Shown here piece after piece: positions 29,949 through 30,550 of a stretch of 30,550 nucleotides of DNA (the first letter of the stretch is position 1; each line of letters begins with the position of its first letter). Source of the DNA: DATFAS01 sp035254305 (GTDB lineage Bacteria > Bacillota > Bacilli > Aneurinibacillales > RAOX-1); the NCBI GenBank assembly GCA_035254305.1, contig DATFAS010000149.1, positions 1-30,550 of the forward strand, written 5' to 3'. The notes under the pieces were generated by a model. It was not told the origin of the DNA, ran no database searches, and saw only the letters and a program-made list of their open reading frames with translations. A program made the position numbers and the translations under genes.

Positions 29949-30550
29949 ATGAGTGGAAGACATATGTTTCGAGATGAGCTAGAAAAGCTTCATCAAGGTT
30001 TGCTTACCCTAGGTTCTCTAGTAGAGGAAGCGATTCATTTATCTGTAAAATCACTAGTAGAAAGAGATATAGATCTTGCAGAAAAGGTTATTGATAATGA
30101 TGATCAAGTTGACCAATTGTACCTCGACTTAGAAAAGGATTGTTTCCGCTTGATCGCCCTTCAGCAGCCGATGGCTAGTGATTTGCGTAGAATTGCAACG
30201 GTACTCAAGGTTGTTACGGATTTGGAAAGAATGGCGGATCATGCAGTAGGTATTGCGAAGGCAACGGTTCGTTTAAAGAATGAAACTTATGTAAAACAGT
30301 TAATTGATATTCCAAAAATGGCTGGATTAGCACAAATGATGGTTCGCGATGCATTAAAGGCTTACATTGATCGGGATATAGATAAGTGCTATCAAATTTC
30401 ACAGGATGATCATCAGGTCGATGCTTTATATAAACACCTTTATAATGAGTTGATCGATATTATGAAGAACAATCCAGCTACGGTAGATCAGGGAACCCAA
30501 TTTTTATTTGTTACCCATTATCTGGAGAGAATTGGTGATCATGCTACAAA
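29949..30550 (+). CDS. phoU: PhoU phosphate signalling regulator (3' end cut by window)
   Basis: About 200 residues are seen before the window ends. The frame is intact and has the two PhoU helical repeats: CFRLIALQQPMASDLRRIAT, then VLKVVTDLERMADHAVG, and in the second repeat FVTHYLERIGDHAT. The conserved Glu/Asp residues of the E-R-x-x-D-H motif bind metal in this family. PhoU is a peripheral cytoplasmic protein that links Pst transporter state to phosphate signalling. AGGGAGG precedes the ATG at 29949 by 11 bases, and pstB ends just before. Confidence 0.93.
   Translation, partial: MSGRHMFRDELEKLHQGLLTLGSLVEEAIHLSVKSLVERDIDLAEKVIDNDDQVDQLYLDLEKDCFRLIALQQPMASDLRRIATVLKVVTDLERMADHAVGIAKATVRLKNETYVKQLIDIPKMAGLAQMMVRDALKAYIDRDIDKCYQISQDDHQVDALYKHLYNELIDIMKNNPATVDQGTQFLFVTHYLERIGDHAT

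Overview
This looks like a chromosomal segment of a low-GC, Gram-positive, spore-forming-type bacterium of the Bacillales. The signs are strong AGGAGG-type ribosome binding sites with many TTG and GTG starts, thioredoxin-type ArsC, partner-switching regulators, a ydaO-type c-di-AMP riboswitch, two PstB ATPases and Pho boxes of the B. subtilis type. A candidate selenocysteine gene would mean the organism makes selenoproteins, which few Bacillales do; arsenate- or sulfur-respiring thermophilic or anaerobic lineages would fit, but no genus can be fixed from this window.

Layout. 1-1800: a PAS sensor kinase on the minus strand, then about 600 bases with two decayed gene fragments, one of them cytochrome P450-like. 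1806-3524: a C39-like lipoprotein and a low-complexity Ser/Thr/Asp/Pro protein of unknown role. 3700-8246: an arsenic resistance operon, arsR - acr3 - arsC - [HesB/IscA-like ORF with an in-frame UGA] - arsD - arsA. 8420-11637: azoreductase, purT with PurBox-like operators, and an SH3/amidase_3 cell-wall amidase. 11708-12320 (minus): a c-di-AMP riboswitch with its terminator, followed by a 66-residue Sm-like protein. 12500-16123: a partner-switching set (RsbW-like kinase, PAS-PP2C phosphatase, STAS antagonist) built around a chemoreceptor. 16229-20753: polysaccharide deacetylase, Rrf2 regulator, CDF cation exporter, CorC/HlyC-type CNNM-CBS protein and a small membrane protein. 20965-25459: a two-component system, small membrane proteins, a SEDS (FtsW/RodA) protein and a DUF1003 protein. 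25548-30550: a Pho-box-flanked response regulator, then pstC-pstA-pstB-pstB-phoU, cut by the window end.

The most interesting locus is 5736-6005. A single UGA lies exactly where HesB/IscA-like proteins carry their first conserved cysteine. The frame is otherwise intact, a SECIS-like hairpin lies 20 bases downstream, and the gene sits between arsC and arsD. The product would be a selenocysteine-containing HesB-like protein ending in Cys-Cys, as ArsD does here, which suggests metalloid or redox chemistry within arsenic detoxification. The second most interesting locus is the c-di-AMP riboswitch, whose first substantial downstream gene encodes an unstudied Sm-fold-like protein. The arsenic genes would work together as follows: ArsC reduces arsenate, ArsD passes arsenite to ArsA, ACR3 exports it, and ArsR senses it at the 20-base palindrome upstream.
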